From an uncultured Alphaproteobacteria bacterium (lineage in GTDB: Bacteria > Pseudomonadota > Alphaproteobacteria > Thalassobaculales > Thalassobaculaceae): a stretch of DNA of 11,714 nt. This document shows, one piece after another, positions 1-6,372 of the stretch; position 1 is the first letter of the stretch; every line of letters starts with the position of its first letter. The notes under the pieces were generated by a model, which was not told where the DNA came from, did not search any database, and worked only from the letters and a program-made list of their open reading frames with translations. A program made the translations under genes and the position numbers. The stretch is taken from assembly GCA_938028645.1 (NCBI GenBank), contig CALIMD010000078.1:1-11714 (forward strand), in the 5' to 3' direction.

Positions 1-540
1 GGACATGTCCATCCACATCTTGAAGTAAAAGTTATTGATGAAGAAGGTTCTACTGTGCCTAGAGGTAAAAGTGGGGACCTTTGCACTAAGGGCTATTCTG
101 TCATGCAAGGATATTGGGATGATAAAGAAAAAACCGATGAAAGTATAATTGATGGATGGATGTTAACTGGCGATTTAGCAATAATTGATAAGGATGGATT
201 TTGTGACATAGTAGGACGAGTTAAAGACATGATCATCAGAGGCGGCGAAAATATCTACCCTCGAGAAATTGAAGAGTTTTTATCCCGTCATGAAAAAATC
301 TCGGAAGTACAAGTGTTTGGAATACCAAACGACAAATATGGGGAAGAGGTTTGCGCCTGGATTGTCAAATCACCAAATACAGAAATTACGCCTGAACAAG
401 TGACTTCCTATTGCGAAGGCCAAATTGCGCATTACAAAATACCCAGACACATCCAAATGGTTGATGAACTACCGATGACAATTACAGGCAAACCTCAAAA
501 ATTTGTTATGCGCGAACGAATGATAAAAAACACAAGTTAA
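1..540 (+). CDS. Acyl-CoA synthetase (AMP-binding, ACSF2-like), C-terminal part only
   Basis: This frame is open from the first base, so the gene starts upstream of the window; about 179 C-terminal residues are visible out of a usual 540-560. Enzymes of this family activate a carboxylic acid with ATP to an acyl-adenylate and then transfer it to CoA in the cytoplasm. Seen directly: the GWMLTGDLA motif, the hinge GRVKDMIIRGGENIYP (214-261), and the C-terminal A10 motif with its catalytic lysine in ITGKPQK (Lys codon 490-492). The hinge and the ending TGKPQKFVMRE resemble the ACSF2/fatty-acyl-CoA synthase branch rather than acetyl- or propionyl-CoA synthetase. The substrate pocket lies outside the window, so chain length is unknown. 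It points towards the DUF2177 gene, with 19 bases between the stops. A role in activating a DMSP-derived acid (acrylate or methylmercaptopropionate) would be speculation from the nearby lyase-like gene. Confidence 0.93.
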   Translation, partial: GHVHPHLEVKVIDEEGSTVPRGKSGDLCTKGYSVMQGYWDDKEKTDESIIDGWMLTGDLAIIDKDGFCDIVGRVKDMIIRGGENIYPREIEEFLSRHEKISEVQVFGIPNDKYGEEVCAWIVKSPNTEITPEQVTSYCEGQIAHYKIPRHIQMVDELPMTITGKPQKFVMRERMIKNTS

Positions 541-559
541 TATCAAAATTTATTTTTAC

Positions 560-973
560 TTATCTTGTTCTTAAAATTCCACGGACCAAGTATGTACTAA
601 GAGACGCTGAAACCCCAGTTAAAATACCACCCCAAATCATGTCTACAATAACAACGTTCACAGACCACCCTTTGAGCGTTGCCATATTGGTTAAATTATA
701 GGTTCCGTAAGCAACAAAGCCGAACACAAATCCTCTATAAAATATTTTCTTCAATAACACCTGTTCCAAAGATGGAACGATCACTAAGATGGTAACCCCT
801 AGTGGGTAAATTAAGTAAAATAATATTGCTGGGAGTGCTAAGGGTGTTTCCCTAAGTAACGCACCAATATTTGGTTGGTAAAAATAACCAACTGCTTGTG
901 ACAACCAAATAACGTCAATAAAGAGAAAAGTTGCAGTCAATATTGAAAATGAAATGAGTGTTGATTTAACCAT
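560..973 (-). CDS. DUF2177 family small membrane protein
   Basis: A 137-residue integral membrane protein of the DUF2177 family, whose function is not established. Four hydrophobic segments are visible at about residues 4-24, 46-66, 79-97 and 105-128, so it should sit in the cytoplasmic membrane with few exposed loops. The family signature is clear: an acidic residue early in the first helix (FIDVIWL, D20), FYLIYPLG in helix 2, YGTYNLTNMATLKGW (residues 89-103) in helix 3, and DMIWGGILTG in helix 4. Length is normal for the family. The ATG at 971-973 is preceded by GAAGG about nine bases upstream, an acceptable ribosome binding site. It is read away from the cupin gene across a shared 168-base AT-rich region and converges on the acyl-CoA synthetase gene. 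No partner in this window explains its role. Confidence 0.85.
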   Translation of the reverse strand: MVKSTLISFSILTATFLFIDVIWLSQAVGYFYQPNIGALLRETPLALPAILFYLIYPLGVTILVIVPSLEQVLLKKIFYRGFVFGFVAYGTYNLTNMATLKGWSVNVVIVDMIWGGILTGVSASLSTYLVRGILRTR

Positions 974-1141
974 TATTTCAGACCTTCAGTTAAGTGAGCG
1001 TACTGCTGTACTGACCCAATTAATCTTTCTTCAACATTAATCAATATTTAAACAGTTTTTTTAAACATAATATAAACTTAACAACTGAACTCTAAAGAAT
1101 ATTATTGATATTTTTAGAATATTGATTAACTGTTTTCATCA
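974..1141. promoter_or_regulatory. Divergent AT-rich intergenic region with inverted repeats
   Basis: This gap separates the leftward DUF2177 gene from the rightward cupin gene and must hold both promoters. It contains a perfect 12-base inverted repeat, TTAATCAATATT (1037-1048) and AATATTGATTAA (1118-1129), with arms 69 bases apart. It also holds two direct copies of TTTAAACA (1047-1054 and 1060-1067, 13 bases apart) and a short dyad AATAT-N5-ATATT (1098-1112). The AT content makes some chance repeats expected, but the 12-base match is longer than the rest and its right arm lies in the predicted 5' leader of the cupin gene. This could be a paired operator for a dimeric regulator; no regulator gene lies next to it. 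Confidence 0.5.
1078..1105 (+). promoter_or_regulatory. Predicted sigma70 promoter for the cupin gene
   Basis: TTAACA (1078-1083) and TATTAT (1100-1105) are separated by 16 bases, and each matches its sigma70 consensus hexamer at five of six positions. Transcription would start near 1112. That leaves a leader of roughly 30 to 55 bases depending on which start codon is used, and places the right arm of the 12-base inverted repeat (1118-1129) at the beginning of the transcript. In AT-rich DNA such matches arise by chance, so this is a prediction only. Confidence 0.45.
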
Positions 1142-1756
1142 TTGAAAGATAACAAAGTGAAAAAAATGGACTTAAAACCCATATTTCTCCAATTAGAAAG
1201 TATTTTTTCTGGACCTTTATCTATTGAATCTCACGTTCGCTCAGAGCTCCGATACGCCAACACTGATATCGATTTTTCAAGTAGTTCGACCACTTTGTCT
1301 CCCTCTTTCAGAAGCGTAATCGAAAGATCTGATGCACATCCCATATGCAAGCTTATAAATGACACACCATTTGACTGGGTTCCTCCAAAAACATCAAATG
1401 ATCCACTCTATATCGAGCATAGTAAATCAAAAGTTCATATTGAGTTACTGGGTCCCGATGGATTAATTCGTTCAGACAAAGTGCGCCTTGGATTATACGG
1501 CATGAAACCAAACTCTGAGTATGGACTAAGAACACATCCTGCAGAAGAACTTTACATTATGTTGGCTGGAGATTCCGATTGGAAACGAGGGAACGAGCCG
1601 TATATCACTCATTACCCTGGAGAACAATCTTATCATCCCTCTATGATGCCACATGCATCTAGAACAAGAAAAGAGGCCTTTTTTTCAGTTTATGCATGGC
1701 ATGGCGACATATCGACTGAAAATTATGACTATCAGGGGCTTCCCTCATCAAATTAG
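1142..1756 (+). CDS. DMSP-lyase-like cupin (DddQ/DddL type)
   Basis: Cupin lyases of this type cleave dimethylsulfoniopropionate to dimethyl sulfide and acrylate using a bound metal. The N-terminal half is helical and variable; the cupin barrel occupies about residues 98-190. The metal pattern of DddQ is present: H132, E136 and Y138 in THPAEELYIMLAG, and H171 in SMMPHASRT. Y127 sits five residues before H132, as the active-site tyrosine Y120 does before H125 in DddQ, as I recall that protein. The ending VYAWHGD is DddL-like. One difference is that the DddQ histidine two residues before the first ligand is arginine here (R130). Length (about 200) fits the family. The start is uncertain: TTG 1142 has no ribosome binding site; GTG 1157 has a weak GAAAG eight bases upstream; ATG 1166 is the first ATG. 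It ends three bases from the converging UPF0261 gene. A DMSP-lyase-family call is likely; activity on DMSP is inferred. Confidence 0.75.
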   Translation: MKDNKVKKMDLKPIFLQLESIFSGPLSIESHVRSELRYANTDIDFSSSSTTLSPSFRSVIERSDAHPICKLINDTPFDWVPPKTSNDPLYIEHSKSKVHIELLGPDGLIRSDKVRLGLYGMKPNSEYGLRTHPAEELYIMLAGDSDWKRGNEPYITHYPGEQSYHPSMMPHASRTRKEAFFSVYAWHGDISTENYDYQGLPSSN

Positions 1757-1759
1757 ATA

Positions 1760-2992
1760 TCAAGATTTTATTATGCCCTCAGCGACCCAAGCGTCAAAAA
1801 TTTCAAGGGCTTTATCGGCAAATTCTTGATCATTAATATGGCAGTCTAACTCTGTAAATTTTATTGGCTCAGTCATTACTTTACGCATTTCGTCACAAAA
1901 CTCTGACAACCCTTCGGGGTCGTGAGCAGGCTCTCCCGGACGGTCCCATTCCTCGATTCCTTCGTTCGTTAGGATTACGTGAGCCGGGGTATTTGAAGAT
2001 TTAATTCGCTTCGCCATTTCTCTTGCCGTTTCGCGTCGTTCTTCCGGATTTAGACCTGAAGATTTAATTAAACGATTATGCTCATGAAATGGGCGGTCAC
2101 TATATTGTTCCGGTATTTCCTGCCAACCTGCAAAATCAATCAAATCTAAACAACCTGGAGCAATAATTTGTGGTATGGCAGACGCACCAGCATTCATCAT
2201 TCTGTCCTCTCCAGCATTAATAACTGAACCAGCCAAAAGATTACCAAGCTCTGGAAGAGCAAAATCCATTACACAAGCAAAACCGCCATCTCTTGCAATA
2301 CTTTCATATGCCATACCACCCATCCCAGTAGCATGAAAAATAGCCACTTCAAACCCTCGCAGCTCTAAGGCTGGTTTAATTAATTTCATATACTTTAGGC
2401 AAGAAGAACCGAGAGAAGTCATACCAACAACAGGTTTATTAGCTGTGGGCAACTCAACTGCTCGGGCAGCCCCAAGAACAGCTCCTGCTGCTTGAGATAA
2501 GGAGGCTTTACAAACTGAATTTAATCCATAGAGCCCTCCTGCCCAAAGTATCATTTGGATATCCGCTGATAAGCGTGCTGATGGAATTAACGGTGAAAAA
2601 CTAACAGTTGACACAACATACTTTGGTACGCCCAATGGCAGCGCTTGGCATATATCCAAGGCAGCATCTGTACCCATAGTTCCACCAAGAATGACGACAC
2701 CATCAAATTTACCTTTTGCGTATAAAGATTTAGCTAGAGTACTCGCGCCATTAGCCATTATCTGCATTGCTGTATTTTCATCACCTGAGTCGATCGCTAA
2801 TTGTATTGAGCTGCCGGCGGCTTCTGCCACTTGATGTTTTGAAATATCCGTCGCCTTTTCTGGATCACCTAAAACTGAAATGTCCATAGTCAGTATACCA
2901 CCATCCAAAGCGGTTACACGCTCAGCCATATACTCTAATTCATCACTCTTAGTATCATACGTTCCAACAATTAAGATCGTCTTTTCAACCAT
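1760..2992 (-). CDS. Tm-1-like ATP-binding protein (UPF0261 family)
   Basis: A full-length (410 residue) member of the UPF0261/Tm-1-like family. The tomato homologue Tm-1 blocks tobamovirus replication through its N-terminal nucleotide-binding domain; the role of bacterial members is not established, though they often sit in catabolic operons. Seen directly: the N-terminal signature ILIVGTYDTKSDELEYM (residues 6-22), LTMDISVLGDP, the glycine-rich GVVILGGTMGTDAAL (about 98-112), PKYVVSTVSFSP, GMTSLGSSCLKYM, FHATGMGGMAYESIARDG and a C-terminal domain with HVILTNEGIEEWDRPGEPAHDP. The ATG at 2990-2992 has AAGGATG at good spacing. It lies 54 bases downstream of the GFA gene on the same strand, so it is probably the last gene of the dioxygenase-GFA-UPF0261 operon. 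The PEP-hydrolase-like TIM-barrel protein that often accompanies this family is not next to it here. Confidence 0.9.
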   Translation of the reverse strand: MVEKTILIVGTYDTKSDELEYMAERVTALDGGILTMDISVLGDPEKATDISKHQVAEAAGSSIQLAIDSGDENTAMQIMANGASTLAKSLYAKGKFDGVVILGGTMGTDAALDICQALPLGVPKYVVSTVSFSPLIPSARLSADIQMILWAGGLYGLNSVCKASLSQAAGAVLGAARAVELPTANKPVVGMTSLGSSCLKYMKLIKPALELRGFEVAIFHATGMGGMAYESIARDGGFACVMDFALPELGNLLAGSVINAGEDRMMNAGASAIPQIIAPGCLDLIDFAGWQEIPEQYSDRPFHEHNRLIKSSGLNPEERRETAREMAKRIKSSNTPAHVILTNEGIEEWDRPGEPAHDPEGLSEFCDEMRKVMTEPIKFTELDCHINDQEFADKALEIFDAWVAEGIIKS

Positions 2993-3046
2993 AGTTCATC
3001 CTTTTTTCGTTTTTAACTAAATTTTTACCATTGATTTAATAAGCAA

Positions 3047-3502
3047 TTATCCAGTTAAAGCTCCATTATCAGGAATAATCGGTTTATAGTAATCTGTTGT
3101 TTCTTTTTTTTCCGCGATAGTTGTTTCAAAAAAGGGCGCCTTTGACCTGCAAAACACCTCAAAGCCAGCCTCAAACCAAAAAGTTGGTGGATCGAAAGTG
3201 CCCCCTGCAATCCCAATTAGGCCCTTTCTTACTTCCACTTCCCAGAATAAAGTAGTGCCACATTTTTTACAGAATCTGTTTCTGAAGTACCTACCTGACG
3301 AATTTGTGAAACTATATTCAGTTAATTCACCACTTAAGATGGTTACCTGCCTTTCTTCAAAATAAACAGAAATTCCAAAAGCCGAACCAGTTCGTGTTTG
3401 ACAATATCTACAATGACAAATTCCCGCCCTAGTCGGATTGCCTACAGTCTCATACCTGACAGAACCGCAACCACAACCGCCACTATGTTTTTCCTTCGAC
3501 AT
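3047..3502 (-). CDS. GFA family zinc protein (glutathione-formaldehyde-activating/CENP-V fold)
   Basis: A 151-residue protein of the GFA family, whose founder was described as catalysing or assisting S-hydroxymethylglutathione formation from formaldehyde and glutathione. All seven zinc-binding cysteines of the fold are present: C10 and C12 (GGCGCGSVRYE), C29, C31 and C34 (GICHCRYCQTRTGSAFG), and C78 and C81 (FCKKCGTTLFWE). The start is placed at ATG 3502 because AGGGAG lies seven bases upstream and MSKEKHSGGCGCGSVRYE is a typical family N-terminus. A longer frame from TTG 3541 would add 13 residues (MRFVFYSLKGSWK) unlike the family and lacks such a site. The gene begins 35 bases after the dioxygenase stop, so the two are almost certainly co-transcribed. 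Its place behind an oxygenase suggests handling formaldehyde released by oxidative demethylation; this is inference, because many GFA-fold proteins have no proven substrate. Confidence 0.88.
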   Translation of the reverse strand: MSKEKHSGGCGCGSVRYETVGNPTRAGICHCRYCQTRTGSAFGISVYFEERQVTILSGELTEYSFTNSSGRYFRNRFCKKCGTTLFWEVEVRKGLIGIAGGTFDPPTFWFEAGFEVFCRSKAPFFETTIAEKKETTDYYKPIIPDNGALTG

Positions 3503-3537
3503 TTTCCAGCTCCCTTTCAAAGAATAAAAAACAAACC

Positions 3538-4500
3538 TCAAAAACCATTTCTACCAGGAAATTCAGGGGGTTGATTTCGAGCATTATCCATTTTCAACCA
3601 TAGCCTTAATAATTTTCTTCGCTCTTCTTCATTAGAGCTATCCTCAAAACTAGTACGTGAATGCAAAACTAAATGATTATTTGCTAATTGAATGTCCCCA
3701 GGCTGAAGCATCATATCAACACGTAGATCTGGACGAACAATAATACTATCCAAAATATCCAATGCTTCAATTTCTACAGGTGATAGAGGAGACTTTCTTA
3801 ACTCATGCCCGAGCTCAATATATTGCCTAAGATATCTAAAATTCAATTTGTCTTTATGTAGCGCAAAAAGTGAAGTTGGACTTGGCAAATCTTCCCCTAG
3901 ATGAGCATAATACCATTGCTTATAAAACAAGCCCACGTACTCGGGAAACTCTTTGAGCAAAATATTGTAAACTGCAGGCACTGAGACAAGACTACTTAAA
4001 CCACCAGTCTTAGCTTTGCGAAGACATAACAATCCAACAACATCAGAAGGGTCTGTATGATATGGTAAGTACAGATTTGTCTGATAAACTCGAGTATTCT
4101 TATCCTCTATATCACCAACATTCATAACAGTACCAATCAAATCACCGTTATGATTTTGCAAAACTGGTTCCCCAAGGTTTAACCCTAGACCATAATAGAT
4201 AACATGAACTTGATCATCGGTGTAGTAGTTAACTGGAAGCCCACGCAACACTAAAAAACCTCTACCATTTTCTAATTCATTTGCGAACTCTTCTAACCTA
4301 AATTTCAATTTTGGTAATCTAAAATCATCTTTAGAAAAATTTGGAAATTTGATATTTGCTGCGCTCAAGTTTTTAAGTGCACTATCAATTTCACACAGCT
4401 CATCACGACTGAGATTATAAACCCAACTATCGTTGTCTTTGAAAGTATTTCCATTCCATACAGACGGGCCAGTTAATTGCGATTTCAATATTTTACTCAT
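3538..4500 (-). CDS. TauD/TfdA family Fe(II)/2-oxoglutarate dioxygenase
   Basis: A 320-residue oxygenase expected to couple 2-oxoglutarate decarboxylation to substrate hydroxylation in the cytoplasm. Seen: RGFLVLRGLPV (80-90) at the start of the core, the iron motif H148-T-D150 in LPYHTDPSDVVGLLCL, and the distal histidine H280 in NNHLVLHSRTSFED. The arginine-rich strand RRKLLRLWLKM (294-304) supplies the 2-oxoglutarate-binding arginine (R295 or R299). The set is complete, so the enzyme should be active. It belongs to the broad TauD-like group with NNxxVLHxRTxFED, not to close TauD taurine dioxygenases, so the substrate is open: carboxylates, sulfonates, quaternary amines or related osmolytes are all known in the superfamily. 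It is the first gene of a leftward operon with GFA and UPF0261 and is divergent from the methyltransferase gene. No strong ribosome binding site precedes ATG 4500, but the N-terminus and length fit. Composition is very AT-rich. Confidence 0.9.
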   Translation of the reverse strand: MSKILKSQLTGPSVWNGNTFKDNDSWVYNLSRDELCEIDSALKNLSAANIKFPNFSKDDFRLPKLKFRLEEFANELENGRGFLVLRGLPVNYYTDDQVHVIYYGLGLNLGEPVLQNHNGDLIGTVMNVGDIEDKNTRVYQTNLYLPYHTDPSDVVGLLCLRKAKTGGLSSLVSVPAVYNILLKEFPEYVGLFYKQWYYAHLGEDLPSPTSLFALHKDKLNFRYLRQYIELGHELRKSPLSPVEIEALDILDSIIVRPDLRVDMMLQPGDIQLANNHLVLHSRTSFEDSSNEEERRKLLRLWLKMDNARNQPPEFPGRNGF

Positions 4501-4715
4501 GAAACAAGATGGTAAGTGAGTTGCTTAAAATTTACCAGAAACAATTAAACTCAAAGCCGTCAATTCTTTTGGCAATTGTTAAAATTAAACAACTACGCCA
4601 TAAAAATTAACTATATTAATTGAATAGAAATTATCAGTTTACCAATATTGAATCAGAGCAAACAATGTCTTGCATTTTGCATGTAAACTGTAATTCTGCC
4701 TGGTAGGAGAGATGC
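4501..4715. promoter_or_regulatory. Divergent intergenic region between dioxygenase and methyltransferase genes
   Basis: These 215 bases carry the promoters of two genes read in opposite directions. I see no reading frame with coding character and no RNA gene. The sequence is AT-rich with several candidate hexamers but no convincing -35/-10 pair in either direction. The clearest structures are an inverted repeat that flanks the methyltransferase ribosome binding site (listed separately) and the dyad TGCA-TTT-TGCA (4671-4681) inside its left arm. Confidence 0.5.
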
Positions 4716-4725
4716 ATGCAAAATG
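4673..4725 (+). repeat. 11-base inverted repeat enclosing the RBS and covering the start of the methyltransferase gene
   Basis: CATTTTGCATG (4673-4683) and CATGCAAAATG (4715-4725) are perfect reverse complements separated by 31 bases. The right arm contains the ATG start (4716-4718) and the loop contains the ribosome binding site AGGAGA (4705-4710). If transcription starts upstream of 4673, the mRNA could fold into a hairpin that buries the start codon. If it starts later, the repeat could only act as a DNA operator. The left arm overlaps a shorter dyad TGCATTTTGCA (4671-4681), and the right arm overlaps the palindrome TGCATGCA (4713-4720). Confidence 0.5.
4705..4710 (+). promoter_or_regulatory. 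Ribosome binding site of the methyltransferase gene
   Basis: AGGAGA ends five bases before ATG 4716. A second ATG at 4712 lies almost against this site and is in another frame, so the site supports ATG 4716 as the start. Confidence 0.7.
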
Positions 4726-5495
4726 AGATTCTTTACGATAACCAGGTAATTAGTTTTTTAGAAGAAATTTGGGGTGATGGGTTTTTGTCTCCAGGAGGAG
4801 CTGATGAGGTAGCACGAGTCCTCAGTAACGTTGATATTGAGGATAAGTGCGTCCTAGATATTGGTTCTGGCTCTGGCGCATGCGCAGTACTACTAGTGAA
4901 CGAGTATAAAGCGGCTAAGGTGATAGGTATAGATGTTGAAGATCCAGTTTGTGAAGCAGCAAATCGTAGAGCTAAAGCGGCAGGAGTTGACGATAGAATT
5001 GAAATACTGAAAGTTAATCCTGGCCCTTTTCCATTTGAGGCTTGCTCGTTTGATATTGTATTCTCGAAAGACTCTATCATTCATATCCCAGACAAAACTG
5101 AAATGGCAAAACAAGCATTTCGCGTATTAAAGCCAGGGGGTAAGTTTGCCGCCTCTGATTGGCTAATTAGCCATGAAGGACCTCCCTCATCCCAGATGGC
5201 TGACTATATAAAAGAAGAAGGGTTAGATTTTGCGATGGCGTCGCCCAAGACTTATTTCCAAGCCATGCAAAATGCTGGATTTATTGACATAGAGCTTGTT
5301 AATCGAAATCCTTGGTATTCCAAAGTTGCAACCGAAGAACTCGCCTGGCTTTCTGGTGCAAATCGTGTCGAACTATCCAGAAGGCATGGAACTGATTACA
5401 TCAATCATCAAGTAGCAATTTGGGCGAAACTTGTTGCAGTTCTAAGGAGCGGTGAACATTGTCCGCACCATATACGAGCACGAAAACCACTTTAA
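4716..5495 (+). CDS. SAM-dependent methyltransferase, phosphoethanolamine N-methyltransferase-like
   Basis: A 259-residue class I methyltransferase. The SAM-binding motif VLDIGSGSG is at residues 46-54, the acidic end of strand 2 at D73 (VIGIDVED), and LKPGGKFAASDW at 138-149. The N-terminus aligns without gaps, from memory, to Plasmodium phosphoethanolamine methyltransferase: the catalytic tyrosine (Y19 there) falls on Y7, and FGENYISSGG on WGDGFLSPGG (19-28). The catalytic histidine (H132 there) falls on H123 in FSKDSIIHIPDK. The tyrosine of the TDY motif, which helps bind the phosphobase, is tryptophan here (W149), so the substrate may differ. The family makes phosphocholine from phosphoethanolamine or methylates glycine-type amines. 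The last 60 residues, including HCPHHIRARKP, are not family-typical as far as I can tell. The gene is read alone, divergent from the dioxygenase and convergent with the LysR gene (25 bases between stops). A methyltransferase is certain; phosphobase specificity is inferred. Confidence 0.85.
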   Translation: MQNEILYDNQVISFLEEIWGDGFLSPGGADEVARVLSNVDIEDKCVLDIGSGSGACAVLLVNEYKAAKVIGIDVEDPVCEAANRRAKAAGVDDRIEILKVNPGPFPFEACSFDIVFSKDSIIHIPDKTEMAKQAFRVLKPGGKFAASDWLISHEGPPSSQMADYIKEEGLDFAMASPKTYFQAMQNAGFIDIELVNRNPWYSKVATEELAWLSGANRVELSRRHGTDYINHQVAIWAKLVAVLRSGEHCPHHIRARKPL

Positions 5496-5520
5496 CACAG
5501 AACAATACTGCAATAGTTTC

Positions 5521-6372
5521 TTAATCTTCTCTATTTGAAGCTCGAAGACCCGCCACCGCCATTTCAACCACATCAGAATTAATTGAACTCCTCGCACAAA
5601 CTAGATATGACGGACGACTTAGGATTGGCGCGTCCTTAACAATATAAAGGCGCTTTAGAGAGAGATCCTCAGCAATATAAGCCCGAGGCATATAGGAATA
5701 GCAATCACTAACATAAAGATGCTCTAAAGCTATTTCGCTTAATCCTATGTTTATTTTTGATCTCACAAATTCAGGAAGTTTCTCTTTATGCTCCTCTCTG
5801 TAGCCGTAGCTCCAATCTACAAAAATGTAGGCCTCCGGTTTGCACGAACCGATATCAAGCAAGTTGCGAGAAACCATCACTAACTCGTCTTCCATAAACG
5901 GTTGAACGATCAGTCCGGGTAAGCCTGAAGGCATGTGAGTTATAGCTAGATCAAGTATTCCTTGTGAAATGTAATCCGCTAAACGCTCCGAGTAATCTGC
6001 TTCCACTCGAAGGGCGAATTCAGGATGCTGCTTCTCCATCCAAATCAACCAGTCAGGCATAAACCGGCGCCACATCGTCATATGAAGTCCTAAGCCAATC
6101 GTTTTTTTTGGGTTTGAAACTCTCGTTATTTCTTGTCGGCTTTCCTGCCAAGACTGACTCATAGATACAGCATGTTTATAGAATTTATGCCCAGCATCAG
6201 TGAGCAAGACTCCTGAAGGTGTCCGCTCAAAAAGTTGCGTATCGAGAGTATCTTCAAGGGTCTTAATTCTTGCGCTAACCGTGGATTGCGTCAGGTTCGA
6301 TTTTTCGGCAACTCGGCTAAAATTTCCCGTCTCAGTAAGTAAAAGAAACGTATTTATGGCGTCGATATTCAT
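5521..6372 (-). CDS. LysR-type transcriptional regulator
   Basis: A 283-residue DNA-binding regulator of normal LysR length. The N-terminal winged helix-turn-helix is clear: MNIDAINTFLLLTETGNFSR followed by VAEKSNLTQSTVSARIKTLEDTLDTQLFER (21-50) and LLTDAGHKFYKHA. The effector-binding domain follows from about residue 85, with PDWLIWMEKQHPEFALRVEADYSERLADYISQGILDLAITHMPSGLPGL. The start is set at ATG 6372, which has TAGGA six bases upstream and gives the family-typical short N-terminus. The in-frame ATG at 6387 would add MVRTL and has no good ribosome binding site. It lies 130 bases downstream of the hydantoinase operon on the same strand and converges on the methyltransferase gene. A palindrome with the LysR T-N11-A form lies 33 bases upstream of the start, consistent with autoregulation. 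The likely targets are the adjacent operon or itself; the effector is unknown. Confidence 0.93.
   Translation of the reverse strand: MNIDAINTFLLLTETGNFSRVAEKSNLTQSTVSARIKTLEDTLDTQLFERTPSGVLLTDAGHKFYKHAVSMSQSWQESRQEITRVSNPKKTIGLGLHMTMWRRFMPDWLIWMEKQHPEFALRVEADYSERLADYISQGILDLAITHMPSGLPGLIVQPFMEDELVMVSRNLLDIGSCKPEAYIFVDWSYGYREEHKEKLPEFVRSKINIGLSEIALEHLYVSDCYSYMPRAYIAEDLSLKRLYIVKDAPILSRPSYLVCARSSINSDVVEMAVAGLRASNRED

Noticed and set aside
541..559. Bidirectional terminator between the converging genes
   Set aside because: Only a short T-rich stretch, with no hairpin. The other convergent junctions (1757-1759 and 5496-5520) also show no terminator hairpin in their gaps.
1037..1129. The inverted repeats as transposon ends or a phage attachment site
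   Set aside because: No transposase or integrase is present, no target-site duplication is visible, and the repeats flank a promoter, not a gene.
3503..3541. TTG start of the GFA protein overlapping the oxygenase stop
   Set aside because: The extra 13 residues do not fit the family, and ATG 3502 has a much better ribosome binding site (AGGGAG).
4570..4599. Imperfect inverted repeat TGGC...TTGTT / AACAA...GCCA in the divergent region
   Set aside because: The arms are broken by unequal internal loops and the region is AT-rich; not convincing as a hairpin or operator.
4733..5080. Open frame on the minus strand within the methyltransferase gene
   Set aside because: Low-complexity Ser/Thr/Pro-rich product without domain features, fully antisense to a clear gene; similar antisense frames in the PLP and hyuB genes were rejected for the same reason.
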